A stretch of 52,452 bases of DNA from Caulobacteraceae bacterium (GCA_947478785.1 CANJXI010000020.1:1-52452); one strand, 5' to 3'; shown: positions 42,935 to 51,894, counted from the first letter of the stretch. Notes: generated from the letters alone by a model not told the origin. Made by a program: numbers and translations.

Positions 42935-44128
42935 ATGAAGTTTAAACTCCTGGCTGGAGCAGCCTTGGCTGCGGTGTTCGCCGCTTCCGGCGCTCAGGCG
43001 CAAGTGGGCTGGTACGGCGCCGCGGATATCGGCTACCACTGGCCTGAAGGCATCAAGGCCGCGTCTTCCAACGCCGGCGCGAACGGCCAGTCCTATCGCT
43101 GGGACTTCAGCCAGAAGAAGGATTGGGCCGGTTTCGCCCGCCTCGGCTACCAGTTCGACCCGCACTGGCGCGTTGAACTCGAAGGCGGCTACCGCTCGGG
43201 CGACATCGACACGGTTCGGGGCGGCTCCGCCAACTCGATCCTCGGCCTTTGCACCCCCGGCGTGATCCGCACCGCCGCCGCTCCGGCTTGCGGCGACGTC
43301 AACGGCTCGCTGAAGGTCTGGTCGGCGATGGGCAATGTCATCTACGATATCCTGCCCGACTCGATGATCAACCCGTTCATCGGGGTTGGCGCCGGCATGG
43401 TCCACGTCAAGGAACGGGTGTCCGGCCAGTTCTCCAACATTACCGGCGCGATCACCGCGGCGAACCCGGCGATCCAGAACCTGACCATCGACGACAGCGA
43501 CAACGCCTTCGCCTACCAGGCGCTGGCCGGCGTCTCCTGGAAGGCCGCCGAAAACCTGAACGTCGACCTGACCTACCGCTACCTGCAGACGGCCGACCTG
43601 AACTTCGTCTCGACCGGCAGCAACGCCATCCAACCGGGCGTGTTCCAGGGCAAGTACAAGGACCAGGCGGTCAGCGTTGGCCTGCGTTATTCGTTCGCGG
43701 CCCCGCCGCCCCCGCCGCCGCCTCCTCCCCCGCCGCCGCCGCCGCCTCCCCCGCCGCCGCCGCCGCCGCCGCCTCCGCCGGCCGCGACCTACGAGGCCAA
43801 GCAGTTCATCGTCTACTTCCCGTTCGATCAGTACGTCCTGACGCCGGAAGCCCAGACGGTGGTCCAGGAAGCCGCCAACTACGCCGGAGCCGGTCATGCG
43901 ACCCGCGTCGTCGTCGTCGGTCACGCGGACACCTCGGGCTCGGCGAACTACAACGTTCGTCTGTCTGAGCGCCGCGCCAAGGCCGTTGCCGACGCCCTGG
44001 TCGGAATGGGCGTCGCCCAGACCGCCCTGAGCGTGGATTGGAAGGGCGAGACCATGCCCGCGGTCGCCACTGGCGACGGCGTCAAGGAACCGCTGAACCG
44101 TCGTTCGACGATCGACATCAACTTCTGA
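42935..44128 (+). CDS. ompA: OmpA-type outer-membrane protein with poly-proline linker
   Basis: This 397-aa protein has a signal peptide (cut after A-Q-A near 22) and an eight-strand beta-barrel (23-255, opening V-G-W-Y-G-A-A-D-I-G-Y). An uninterrupted run of 26 prolines follows (43703-43780). The C-terminal OmpA peptidoglycan-binding domain has F-I-V-Y-F-P-F-D-Q, V-V-V-V-G-H-A-D-T-S-G and L-S-E-R-R-A-K-A-V. It ties the outer membrane to the cell wall. The proline run would span the periplasm as a stiff rod. The start at 42935 fits the signal peptide, with GAGAGGG upstream; the ATG at 42875 adds non-signal residues. A strong terminator follows. Confidence 0.92.
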   Translation: MKFKLLAGAALAAVFAASGAQAQVGWYGAADIGYHWPEGIKAASSNAGANGQSYRWDFSQKKDWAGFARLGYQFDPHWRVELEGGYRSGDIDTVRGGSANSILGLCTPGVIRTAAAPACGDVNGSLKVWSAMGNVIYDILPDSMINPFIGVGAGMVHVKERVSGQFSNITGAITAANPAIQNLTIDDSDNAFAYQALAGVSWKAAENLNVDLTYRYLQTADLNFVSTGSNAIQPGVFQGKYKDQAVSVGLRYSFAAPPPPPPPPPPPPPPPPPPPPPPPPPPAATYEAKQFIVYFPFDQYVLTPEAQTVVQEAANYAGAGHATRVVVVGHADTSGSANYNVRLSERRAKAVADALVGMGVAQTALSVDWKGETMPAVATGDGVKEPLNRRSTIDINF

Positions 44129-44153
44129 TCTCGGTCTGACGGTTAGAGTTGCG

Positions 44154-44188
44154 GGAGCCCGGCCGAAAGGCCGGGCTCCTTGCGTTTT
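44154..44188 (+). terminator. Intrinsic terminator of ompA
   Basis: A perfect 11-bp stem (44154-44164 with 44169-44179) closed by a GAAA tetraloop, followed by TTGCGTTTT, 25 bp past the stop. Confidence 0.88.
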
Positions 44189-44281
44189 GGCCCGGGTCCT
44201 CCCCCTGCGGCGGGCCCCTGGGGCGGCGCCTTGCCTGCTGGGCGCGGCCTTCCCATTATCCCGCTGCAGGCGGGACGAGAC

Positions 44282-47200
44282 ATGGCCTTCGACTTTCTCG
44301 ACAGCCTCAAGTTCGCCGACGAGCGCGCGGCCGTGGCCGCCGCCCTGGCGAGCCGGCCGCTGAGCTCCGACGACCGCGACGCCGTGCGCGGCGAGGCCGA
44401 GGCCCTGGTCCGGACCGCGCGCCAGGCGGCCAGCCGCCAGGGCGTGGTCGAAAGCTTCCTGGCCGAGTTCAGCCTGTCGACCCGCGAGGGCCTGGCGCTG
44501 ATGTGCCTGGCCGAGGCGCTGCTGCGCACGCCGGACGAGGAGACCCGCGACCGGCTGATCGCCGAGAAGATCGCCTCGGCCGACTGGGCGAGCCACGCGG
44601 GGCGGTCCCAGTCGCTCCTGGTCAACGCCTCGACCTGGAGCCTGATGCTCACCGGCCGGCTGATCGACCCGGACGATGAGGCGCGCCAGGACCTTGGAGG
44701 CTTCATCCGCAGGCTGGCCGGGCGGCTGGGTGAGCCGGTGATCCGCCGCGCTGTGGCCGCGGCCGTGCGCATCATGGGCGAGCAGTTCGTGCTGGGCGCG
44801 ACCATCGAGAAGGCCATGAAGCGGGCCGAGGCCCAGGGCTTCACCTGCTCCTTCGACATGCTGGGCGAGGGCGCGCGGACCGCCGCCGACGCCGAGCGCT
44901 ACGAGGCGGCCTACGCCGCGGCCCTGTCGGCGGTGGCCCGGCGCGGAACGGGCGAGGGACCGGAGGCCGGCCACGGGATCTCGGTGAAGCTCTCGGCGCT
45001 CTCGCCACGTTACGAGGCCCGCCAGGCCGCCCGCGTCCGGGACGAGCTCTATCCCCGCCTCCGCCGCCTCGCCATCCAGGCCGCCAAGGCCGACATCAAC
45101 CTCACCCTCGACGCGGAGGAGGCCGACCGGCTGGTCATCTCGCTCGAGTTCCTCGATCGCCTGGCCCACGAGCCCGAGCTCGGCGCCTGGACTGGCCTGG
45201 GCCTGGCCGTCCAGGCCTACCAGAAGCGGGCGCCCCAGGCGGTCGAGGCGGTGGCCGGTATCGCGCGCTCCAGCGGCCGGCGGCTGATGGTGCGGCTGGT
45301 GAAGGGCGCCTACTGGGACAGCGAGATCAAGCGCGCCCAGGTGGCGGGCCTGCCGGGCTACCCGGTCTACACCACCAAGGCCGCGACCGACCTCTCCTAC
45401 CTCGCCTGCGCCCGCGCCCTGCTGACCGCGGCGCCCGACCTCTACGGTCAGTTCGCCACGCACAACGCCCACACCCTGGCCGCCGTCCGCCGGATGGCCG
45501 GGCAGGCCGGACTGAACCCTGAGTTCCAGCGCCTGCACGGCATGGGCGAGGCGCTTTATGGCGCGGCGGCGGCGCGTTACGGCGCCTTCCCGCTCAGGGT
45601 CTACGCCCCGGTCGGCAGCCACGAGGACCTGCTGCCCTATCTCGTCCGCAGGCTGCTGGAGAACGGCGCCAACACCTCCTTCGTCCACACCCTGCTCGAT
45701 GACAAGGTCCCGGTGGGCCGGGTCGTCGCCGATCCGATGACGGCCATCGAGGCCACCGGCGGGGCGCCGCATCCGCGCATCCCGCTGCCGGTCGCCCTCT
45801 ACGGTCCCGACCGCCGCAATTCCCAGGGCGTCGATCTCTCCATCGCGCTTGAGCGGAGGCGGCTCACGTCCGCGGTCGCCGCCCTGCCGTCGCTCGACGC
45901 CGGGCCGATCGTCAGTGGCCATGCCGTGGGCGGACGAACGGTCTCCCGTGTCTCGCCGGCCGACCTTACCCGCCCTGTCGGCGAGGCGGCCGATGCGAGC
46001 CTGGCCGACGTGGACGCAGCCTTCGCCGCCGCCCGGGTCGCGCAGGCCCCCTGGGACGCCCTGGGCGGCGCGGCGCGCTCGCGGGTGCTGCAGGCCATGG
46101 CCGAGGCGCTGGAGGGCGCCCGCGAACGTCTGGTAGCCATCTGTGCGCGGGAGGGCGGCAAGACGCTCGCCGACGGGGTCGCGGAGGTGCGCGAGGCGGC
46201 CGACTTCTGCCGCTACTACGCCCATCTGGCGGAGCGGCGGTTCGCGGCGCCCGAGATCCTGCGCGGGCCGGTGGGAGAGACCAACTGCCTGTCGCTGCAC
46301 GGCCGCGGGGTCTTCGCGTGCATCAGCCCGTGGAACTTCCCCCTGGCGATCTTCACCGGCCAGATCGCCGCGGCGCTCGCCGCCGGCAACGCGGTGCTGG
46401 CCAAGCCCGCCGAACAGACGCCGCTGGTGGCGGCCGAGGCCGTGCGGCTCTTCCACCGGGCCGGCCTCGACCCCGATCTGCTGCACCTCCTGCCGGGCGA
46501 CGGCGTCACGATCGGCCAGGCGCTTGTCAGCCATCCGTCCTGCGCCGGCGTCGCCTTCACCGGGGGGACTGAGACCGCCTGGGCGATCAACCGCGCGCTC
46601 GCCGCCCGGCCAGGGCCCATCATCCCGTTCATCGCCGAGACCGGCGGGCTCAACGCCATGTTCGTGGACACCACGGCGCTGCGCGAACAGGTGATCGACG
46701 ACGTCGTGGCTTCGGCGTTTGGCTCGGCCGGCCAGCGGTGCTCGGCGCTGCGCCTGCTGTTCCTGCCGCACGAGACGGCCGACCTGCTGATCGAGGGACT
46801 GGCGGGCGCCATGGACGCTCTGGTTCTGGGCGACCCGGCCGATCCGTCCACCGACATCGGTCCGGTCATCGACGCCGAGGCGCTGGCCGCGCTGCGGGCG
46901 CACGTTGTCCGGCTGGAGCGGGACGCCAGGGTGCTGCACAGGCTGTCCGCGCCGTTCGGCGGGTGTTTCTTCGGGCCCCTGCTGGCCGAAATTCCCTCGG
47001 CGGCTTTCCTCCAGACGGAGGTGTTCGGGCCGATCCTGCACATCGTCCGCTATGACCCCGGCGGGCTGGAGGCCGCCGCCGCCCCGCTGGCCGCCACGCG
47101 CTATGGCCTGACGCTCGGCGTGCACTCGCGCCTTGAGGCCTTCGCGGAGGCGGTGCGGCGCGCGGTCCCGGCCGGCAACACCTACGTCAACCGCTCGATG

Positions 47201-47368
47201 ATCGGAGCGGTGGTGGGCGTCCAGCCGTTCGGCGGGGAGGGGCTTTCCGGCACCGGGCCAAAGGCCGGCGGCCCCGACGCCCTGCTGCGCTACGCCCTCG
47301 AGCGCGCCGTCAGCGTCAATATCGCGGCCCAGGGCGGCGACCCGGCGCTGCTGAATCTCGATCCCTGA
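44282..47368 (+). CDS. putA: Bifunctional proline dehydrogenase / P5C dehydrogenase
   Basis: This 1028-aa enzyme oxidises proline to glutamate in two steps. The FAD-dependent proline dehydrogenase domain spans about 150-440 (M-L-G-E-G-A-R-T, S-V-K-L-S-A-L, R-L-V-K-G-A-Y-W-D-S-E). The NAD-dependent aldehyde dehydrogenase domain spans about 520-990 (S-P-W-N-F-P-L-A-I-F-T-G-Q, catalytic Cys in S-A-G-Q-R-C-S-A-L, E-V-F-G-P). It lacks the N-terminal ribbon-helix-helix domain of the roughly 1320-residue E. coli PutA, so it should not repress its own gene. The start at 44282 has GGGACGAG in front. No proline transporter or regulator is adjacent. Confidence 0.95.
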   Translation: MAFDFLDSLKFADERAAVAAALASRPLSSDDRDAVRGEAEALVRTARQAASRQGVVESFLAEFSLSTREGLALMCLAEALLRTPDEETRDRLIAEKIASADWASHAGRSQSLLVNASTWSLMLTGRLIDPDDEARQDLGGFIRRLAGRLGEPVIRRAVAAAVRIMGEQFVLGATIEKAMKRAEAQGFTCSFDMLGEGARTAADAERYEAAYAAALSAVARRGTGEGPEAGHGISVKLSALSPRYEARQAARVRDELYPRLRRLAIQAAKADINLTLDAEEADRLVISLEFLDRLAHEPELGAWTGLGLAVQAYQKRAPQAVEAVAGIARSSGRRLMVRLVKGAYWDSEIKRAQVAGLPGYPVYTTKAATDLSYLACARALLTAAPDLYGQFATHNAHTLAAVRRMAGQAGLNPEFQRLHGMGEALYGAAAARYGAFPLRVYAPVGSHEDLLPYLVRRLLENGANTSFVHTLLDDKVPVGRVVADPMTAIEATGGAPHPRIPLPVALYGPDRRNSQGVDLSIALERRRLTSAVAALPSLDAGPIVSGHAVGGRTVSRVSPADLTRPVGEAADASLADVDAAFAAARVAQAPWDALGGAARSRVLQAMAEALEGARERLVAICAREGGKTLADGVAEVREAADFCRYYAHLAERRFAAPEILRGPVGETNCLSLHGRGVFACISPWNFPLAIFTGQIAAALAAGNAVLAKPAEQTPLVAAEAVRLFHRAGLDPDLLHLLPGDGVTIGQALVSHPSCAGVAFTGGTETAWAINRALAARPGPIIPFIAETGGLNAMFVDTTALREQVIDDVVASAFGSAGQRCSALRLLFLPHETADLLIEGLAGAMDALVLGDPADPSTDIGPVIDAEALAALRAHVVRLERDARVLHRLSAPFGGCFFGPLLAEIPSAAFLQTEVFGPILHIVRYDPGGLEAAAAPLAATRYGLTLGVHSRLEAFAEAVRRAVPAGNTYVNRSMIGAVVGVQPFGGEGLSGTGPKAGGPDALLRYALERAVSVNIAAQGGDPALLNLDP

Positions 47369-47549
47369 GCGCCCGCCCGGACATTCCGCCCGAGCGGGTG
47401 GGAATCTGTCACAACCTCGTGAGCGGGCATGCGACAACATCCCCCAAGCCCTTGATCTCCCGAGGGCGAGCTTACTTCGTTAAGGTCTTGTTTACGAAAA
47501 AAGCTGGGCGCCGTTCGGTCGCCTCATTGACGAGTCATTAGGACACATG

Positions 47550-47596
47550 TCCCCATATGTAGGTTGTAGGGGTGTGTTGCCCACAACATGTGGGGG
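47550..47596 (+). promoter_or_regulatory. Tandem NrdR boxes upstream of nrdA
   Basis: Two 16-bp sites, 47550-47565 and 47581-47596, each match 10 of 16 positions of ACACWATATATWGTGT. They are 15 bp apart (centres 31 bp, three helical turns), the spacing NrdR needs. A TTGCCCACA (47577-47585) resembling a weak DnaA box overlaps the second box, and a GAGTC methylation site (GANTC) is at 47532. Confidence 0.55.
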
Positions 47597-47647
47597 ACGG
47601 GGCCGGTCGGAAAGACGGGGCTCCAGCAGGGGCATGGGTCAGGGACA

Positions 47648-49507
47648 ATGAGCGAAGCGGCGAAGGTTGGGATTGCCGAGGGGAACGAACAGGCTGCGGC
47701 GCGCGTCGAGCGCCCGCAGCTGCAGCTGGTGCGCAAGGTCGAGGTGGATCGCAGCCGCGACGCGCTGCTGACCGATTTCGGCAAGACCACCTTGGAGGAC
47801 CGCTACCTGCTGGCGGGCGAAAGCTACCAGGACATGTTCGCCCGCGTGGCCACCGCCTACGCCGACGACGCCGACCACGCCCAGCGGGTCTATGACTACA
47901 TCTCCAAGCTCTGGTTTATGCCGTCGACGCCGGTGCTGTCGAACGGCGGCGCCGGGCGCGGCCTGCCGATCTCCTGCTTCCTGAACGCCGTGCCCGACAG
48001 CCTGGGCGGCATCCAGAGCGTCTGGAACGAGAACGTCGCCCTGGCCTCCAACGGCGGCGGCATCGGCACCTACTGGGGCGGCGTCCGTTCGATCGGCGAG
48101 AAGGTGAAGGGCGCGGGCCAGACCAGCGGCATCATCCCCTTCATCCGGGTGATGGACTCGCTCACCCTGGCGATCAGCCAGGGCTCGCTCCGGCGCGGCT
48201 CGGCGGCGGTCTACCTCGACATCCACCATCCGGAGATCGAGGAGTTCCTGGAGATCCGCAAGCCCTCCGGCGACTTCAACCGCAAGAGCCTGAACCTGCA
48301 CCACGGCATCTCGATCAGCGACGAATTCATGGAGGCCGTGCGCGATGGCGCCATGTTCGGCCTGCGCTCGCCCAAGACCAGGGAGGTCGTCCGTGAGGTC
48401 GACGCCCGCTCGCTGTGGCAGAAGATCCTCGAGATCCGCCTGCAGACCGGCGAGCCCTACCTGATCTTCGCCGACACCGTGAACCGCGCCATGCCCGCCC
48501 ACCAGCGCGAGCTTGGCCTGTCGGTGCGCCAGTCGAACCTCTGCTCGGAGATCATGCTGCACACCGGCAAGGACCACCTGGGCGCCGAGCGCACCGCGGT
48601 CTGCTGCCTGTCATCCGTCAATGCCGAGACCTTCCTGGAGTGGCGCGACCACCCGACGTTCATCGAGGACGTCATGCGCTTCCTCGACAACGTCCTGCAG
48701 GATTTCATCGACCGCGCCCCGCCGGAGATGGCCAACGCCATCTACGCCGCCAAGCGCGAGCGGTCCGTCGGCCTGGGCCTGATGGGCTTCCACACCTTCC
48801 TGCAGCAGCAGAACGTGCCCTTCGAGAGCGCGCTGGCCAAGAGCTGGAACATGCGGCTCTTCAAGACCCTGCGCCGCCAGTGCGACGCGGCCTCCCGCAC
48901 CCTGGCGGCCGAGCGCGGCCCCTGCCCGGACGCGGCCGAGCGCGGCGTGATGGAGCGGTTCTCCCACAAGCTGGCCATTGCGCCCACCGCCTCGATCTCG
49001 ATCATCTGTGGCGGGACATCGGCCGGCATCGAGCCGATCCCGGCCAACATCTACAGCCACAAGACCCTGTCCGGGACCTTCGCGGTCAAGAACCCTTACC
49101 TGGAGCGCCTGCTGGACGAGACGGGCCAGAACACGCCCGCGGTCTGGGATACGATCCTGGAGAACGAGGGTTCGGTGCAGCACCTCGACTTCCTCAGCCA
49201 GGAGGACAAGGACGTCTACAAGACCGCCTTCGAGATCGACCAGCGCTGGGTCATCGAACTGGCCGCCGACCGGACGCCGGAAGTCTGCCAGTCGCAGTCG
49301 ATCAACATCTTCCTGCCCGGCGACGTGGAGAAGTGGGACCTGCACATGCTCCACTGGCAGGCCTGGGAGCGGGGCTGCAAGTCGCTCTACTACTTGCGCT
49401 CCAAGTCGGTGCAGCGGGCGGCGCACGCCGGCGGCGAGACCCACGAGGCGGTGGACCTGTCGGGCGCCGCCAAGACCGACTACGAGGAATGTCTGGCCTG
49501 CCAGTAG
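47648..49507 (+). CDS. nrdA: Class Ia ribonucleoside-diphosphate reductase, alpha subunit
   Basis: This 619-aa protein reduces NDPs to dNDPs. It has active-site Cys110 (L-P-I-S-C), the N297-L-C299-S-E301 catalytic motif, Cys319 or Cys320 as the second redox cysteine, and radical-transfer tyrosines in S-L-Y-Y-L-R. The C-terminal shuttle pair is Cys615 and Cys618 (C-L-A-C-Q). Compared with E. coli NrdA (761 aa) the N-terminal ATP-cone is absent: only about 40 residues precede the 10-stranded barrel region. The ATG at 47648 is preferred because an earlier ATG (47588) lies inside the NrdR box. nrdB is 1.3 kb downstream. Confidence 0.93.
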   Translation: MSEAAKVGIAEGNEQAAARVERPQLQLVRKVEVDRSRDALLTDFGKTTLEDRYLLAGESYQDMFARVATAYADDADHAQRVYDYISKLWFMPSTPVLSNGGAGRGLPISCFLNAVPDSLGGIQSVWNENVALASNGGGIGTYWGGVRSIGEKVKGAGQTSGIIPFIRVMDSLTLAISQGSLRRGSAAVYLDIHHPEIEEFLEIRKPSGDFNRKSLNLHHGISISDEFMEAVRDGAMFGLRSPKTREVVREVDARSLWQKILEIRLQTGEPYLIFADTVNRAMPAHQRELGLSVRQSNLCSEIMLHTGKDHLGAERTAVCCLSSVNAETFLEWRDHPTFIEDVMRFLDNVLQDFIDRAPPEMANAIYAAKRERSVGLGLMGFHTFLQQQNVPFESALAKSWNMRLFKTLRRQCDAASRTLAAERGPCPDAAERGVMERFSHKLAIAPTASISIICGGTSAGIEPIPANIYSHKTLSGTFAVKNPYLERLLDETGQNTPAVWDTILENEGSVQHLDFLSQEDKDVYKTAFEIDQRWVIELAADRTPEVCQSQSINIFLPGDVEKWDLHMLHWQAWERGCKSLYYLRSKSVQRAAHAGGETHEAVDLSGAAKTDYEECLACQ

Positions 49508-49836
49508 GTAAAATCGGCCGGGTATTCGCTCTTCAGTTGAATCCCTCCAGCATTCCGCCCGCCAGACCCTTTCCGGTTCAAGTGAAATCACTTGAACCGG
49601 ATAAAAAGGGTCGATCTCCAAAAGTTTAGAGGGTGACGGGCGCTTCAACCGGCATCCACTTGAAGCTGTCACGCTCTGGGCAATGAAGCTTTCGTGATGT
49701 CGCGGATGGCGGCACGAACCTTGCACCTGCCAACAGTGAAGGCGGGAACCGCTTTTTGACTTGCGGCTTCCGTTATTCATGGAATTGTGGGCACGGGGCC
49801 GTGCGCTAGACCGTGCGGAGCGGGAGTATAGGTGAC
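49508..49836. other. Gap between nrdA and the LpxR-like gene
   Basis: 329 bp whose middle is repeat copy B (49564-49680). The rest shows no gene. The final 150 bp must hold the promoter of the LpxR-like gene, but I cannot pick clear -35 and -10 elements. Confidence 0.5.
49564..49680 (+). repeat. 117-bp double-hairpin repeat, copy B
   Basis: Same element as at 10850-10966, in the opposite orientation. The first hairpin (49564-49611) keeps CCGGTTCAAGTG/CACTTGAACCGG perfectly. The second (about 49628-49676, AGAGGGTGAC with GTCACGCTCT) has one mismatch and has drifted more. It starts 57 bp after the nrdA stop and probably ends that message. Confidence 0.85.
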
Positions 49837-50679
49837 ATGAGGCGGCTGGCGCTTGCGGCCATCGTCCTTTCCAGCGCCGCGGCGGGCGCCGCGGATGCGC
49901 AATCCCTCACGCCGCCCCCCGTGGCGGCCGCGCCGCTTCTCAACCTGACGCTGCCGCCCCAGGCCGAGGCCCCGGCCGAGGCGGCCGCCAGCTATGACCG
50001 CCTGGAGCGCGAGGTCTATGTGCCGGGCGCCGGGCCCCTGCGGCTGCGCTCGGGCGAGGTGCGCCTGACGCCCCAGGCCCAGGCCGGCCCGGTGGATTCG
50101 CTGCGGGTCACGATCGGCGAGAGCCTGCGCACCCCGGGCAACCTGCCCCCCAACCTGGTCCGCCCCGAATACGACCCGCAGACCTACGAGGTCTCGGTGA
50201 TCCGCAACTGGCCAGGCGCGCTCAGCTTCGACAACGGCGCCGTGGGCGTCGACTTCTCGCCCCGCGCCGGCGTCGGTATCTCCAGCCTGGGCGGCACGGC
50301 GCAAGCCGGCGCCACGCTGCGGGTCGGCCAGATCCGCGACGCCAAGGCGACCCAGACCCTGCGCGAGATGGGCGTGCGCGACGGCGCGGCGCTCGGCGGG
50401 GCCGGCCGCTGGTACCTCTACGCCGCCGCCGACGGCCGCGCGGTGGGGCTCAACATGCTGCATGGCGAGAACGGCTGGAACCGGGGGGGCTGGACCACCG
50501 ACCCCACCTCCGCCCTGATCGGCGACGCCCAGGTCGGCGTCGGCTGGCGCAAGGACGAGATGCAGTCCTCCTTCGGCCTGATCCACCGCGAGGTGAAGGG
50601 CCAGCACATGATCTGGGGCCAGCAGACCCGCAGCGACACCATGGTCGCCTTCTCCTTCTCCCTGAAGCCGCAGCACTGA
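49837..50679 (+). CDS. Probable LpxR-like outer-membrane protein (DUF2219)
   Basis: This 280-aa protein has a signal peptide (M-R-R-L-A-L-A, cut after A-D-A near 21), a proline/alanine-rich spacer and a barrel-like region. Its last part (D-A-Q-V-G-V-G-W-R-K, S-F-G-L-I-H-R-E, S-D-T-M-V-A-F-S-F-S-L) recalls the C-terminal strands of lipid A deacylase LpxR. Catalytic residues cannot be assigned with confidence, and the N-terminal half is not typical. The ATG at 49837 fits the signal peptide, with GGGAG upstream. It sits between nrdA and nrdB without a functional link. Confidence 0.6.
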   Translation: MRRLALAAIVLSSAAAGAADAQSLTPPPVAAAPLLNLTLPPQAEAPAEAAASYDRLEREVYVPGAGPLRLRSGEVRLTPQAQAGPVDSLRVTIGESLRTPGNLPPNLVRPEYDPQTYEVSVIRNWPGALSFDNGAVGVDFSPRAGVGISSLGGTAQAGATLRVGQIRDAKATQTLREMGVRDGAALGGAGRWYLYAAADGRAVGLNMLHGENGWNRGGWTTDPTSALIGDAQVGVGWRKDEMQSSFGLIHREVKGQHMIWGQQTRSDTMVAFSFSLKPQH

Positions 50680-50682
50680 CGG

Positions 50683-50711
50683 CCTCTCCCTCTCGCTTCG
50701 CGGGGGAGAGG
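50683..50711 (+). terminator. Hairpin terminator after the LpxR-like gene
   Basis: An 8-bp perfect stem (50683-50690 with 50704-50711) 3 bp after the stop. It has no T-tract and is the CCTCTCCC/GGGAGAGG type of hairpin seen between many proteobacterial genes. Confidence 0.6.
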
Positions 50712-50745
50712 AGATATGCACCGGCCGGCTGGCCGCGGTGGATAA

Positions 50746-50793
50746 ACGCTACATGGCGTGTTGGTCGCACTTGCGGACCACAAGATGTTGATA
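50746..50793 (+). promoter_or_regulatory. Tandem NrdR boxes upstream of nrdB
   Basis: ACGCTACATGGCGTGT (50746-50761) matches 11 of 16 and CCACAAGATGTTGATA (50778-50793) 10 of 16 positions of the NrdR consensus. They are 16 bp apart (centres 32 bp) and end 40 bp before the nrdB start. Confidence 0.6.
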
Positions 50794-50833
50794 CACTCTG
50801 ACGCCAATCCTTGAAGCTCCAGGCGCTCGCCCG

Positions 50834-51883
50834 ATGACCCAGCCGTCCCGTTCCAACCTCCGCGCGCTCCCCGGCCTGCTGACGCCGTCGGCCGCCTACA
50901 AGCCGTTCCGCTATCCCTGGGCCTACGAGTTCTGGAAGAAGCAGCAGCAGGTCCACTGGATGCCCGAGGAGGTGCCGCTGGGCGAGGACTGCAAGGACTG
51001 GGCGACCAAGCTCAACGACAAGGAGCGCAACCTCCTCACCCAGATCTTCCGCTTCTTCACCCAGTCGGACGTCGAGGTGAACGACAACTACATGGAGCGC
51101 TACGCCCGGGTCTTCAAACCGACCGAGGTGAGGATGATGCTGGCCTCGTTCTCCAATATGGAGACGATCCACATCGCCGCCTACGCCCTGCTGCTAGAGA
51201 CCATCGGCATGCCGGACGCCGAGTTCACGGCGTTCCTGGAATTCCAGGCGATGCGCGACAAGCACGACTACATGCAGAAGTTCGGGGTCGACAGTAACGC
51301 CGACATCGCCCGCACGCTGGCCATGTTCGGCGGCTTCACCGAGGGGCTGCAGCTCTTCGCCTCCTTCGCCATGCTGATGAACTTCCCGCGCCACAACAAG
51401 ATGAAGGGCATGGGCCAGATCGTCTCCTGGTCGGTCCGCGACGAGAGCCTGCACTGCGAGGGGATCGTCAAGCTCTACCACGCCTTCCACGCCGAGACCG
51501 GGGCGGTGACCAAGTCGGTCGCCGACGATATCGTCGACTGCTGCAAGACGGTGGTCGGCCTGGAGGACAAGTTCATCGACCTGGCCTTCGAGGCCGGCGA
51601 GATCGAGGGCATGACGCCCGCCGACATCAAGAAATACATCCGCTTCATCGCCGACTGGCGGTTGCGCCAGCTCGGGTTGCCGGAGGTCTACGCGGCGCGG
51701 GAAAACCCGTTGCCGTGGCTGCAGAGCATGCTGTCAGGCGTCGAGCACGCGAACTTCTTCGAGGCGCGGAGCACGGAGTATTCCAAGGCCGCGACGCGCG
51801 GGCAGTGGCAGGGGGACGCCGGGGTGTGGGCGGCGTTCGAGCGGATGCAGGCGAACAAGGCGGAGGGCGTGGGGGCGGAGTAG
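50834..51883 (+). CDS. nrdB: Class Ia ribonucleoside-diphosphate reductase, beta subunit
   Basis: This 349-aa protein carries the diiron-tyrosyl radical that starts catalysis in NrdA. It has Glu110-x-x-His113 and the radical Tyr117 (E-T-I-H-I-A-A-Y), Glu in G-F-T-E-G-L-Q-L-F, and the Glu/His pair in R-D-E-S-L-H-C-E-G. There is no N-terminal ATP-cone, the place to which some bacteria have moved that domain. It is transcribed separately from nrdA, with its own pair of NrdR boxes at 50746-50793. Confidence 0.95.
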   Translation: MTQPSRSNLRALPGLLTPSAAYKPFRYPWAYEFWKKQQQVHWMPEEVPLGEDCKDWATKLNDKERNLLTQIFRFFTQSDVEVNDNYMERYARVFKPTEVRMMLASFSNMETIHIAAYALLLETIGMPDAEFTAFLEFQAMRDKHDYMQKFGVDSNADIARTLAMFGGFTEGLQLFASFAMLMNFPRHNKMKGMGQIVSWSVRDESLHCEGIVKLYHAFHAETGAVTKSVADDIVDCCKTVVGLEDKFIDLAFEAGEIEGMTPADIKKYIRFIADWRLRQLGLPEVYAARENPLPWLQSMLSGVEHANFFEARSTEYSKAATRGQWQGDAGVWAAFERMQANKAEGVGAE

Positions 51884-51894
51884 GGGGTGGGGCC

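Noticed and set aside
42857..47440. A very long open frame on the minus strand opposite ompA and putA
   Set aside because: It is the antisense of two certain genes in high-GC DNA, has no domain, and its amino-acid composition is typical of a shadow frame.
47479..47493. TTAA-N7-TTTA before nrdA as a CtrA site
   Set aside because: The second half-site is imperfect and far from the start; not enough to claim cell-cycle control by CtrA.
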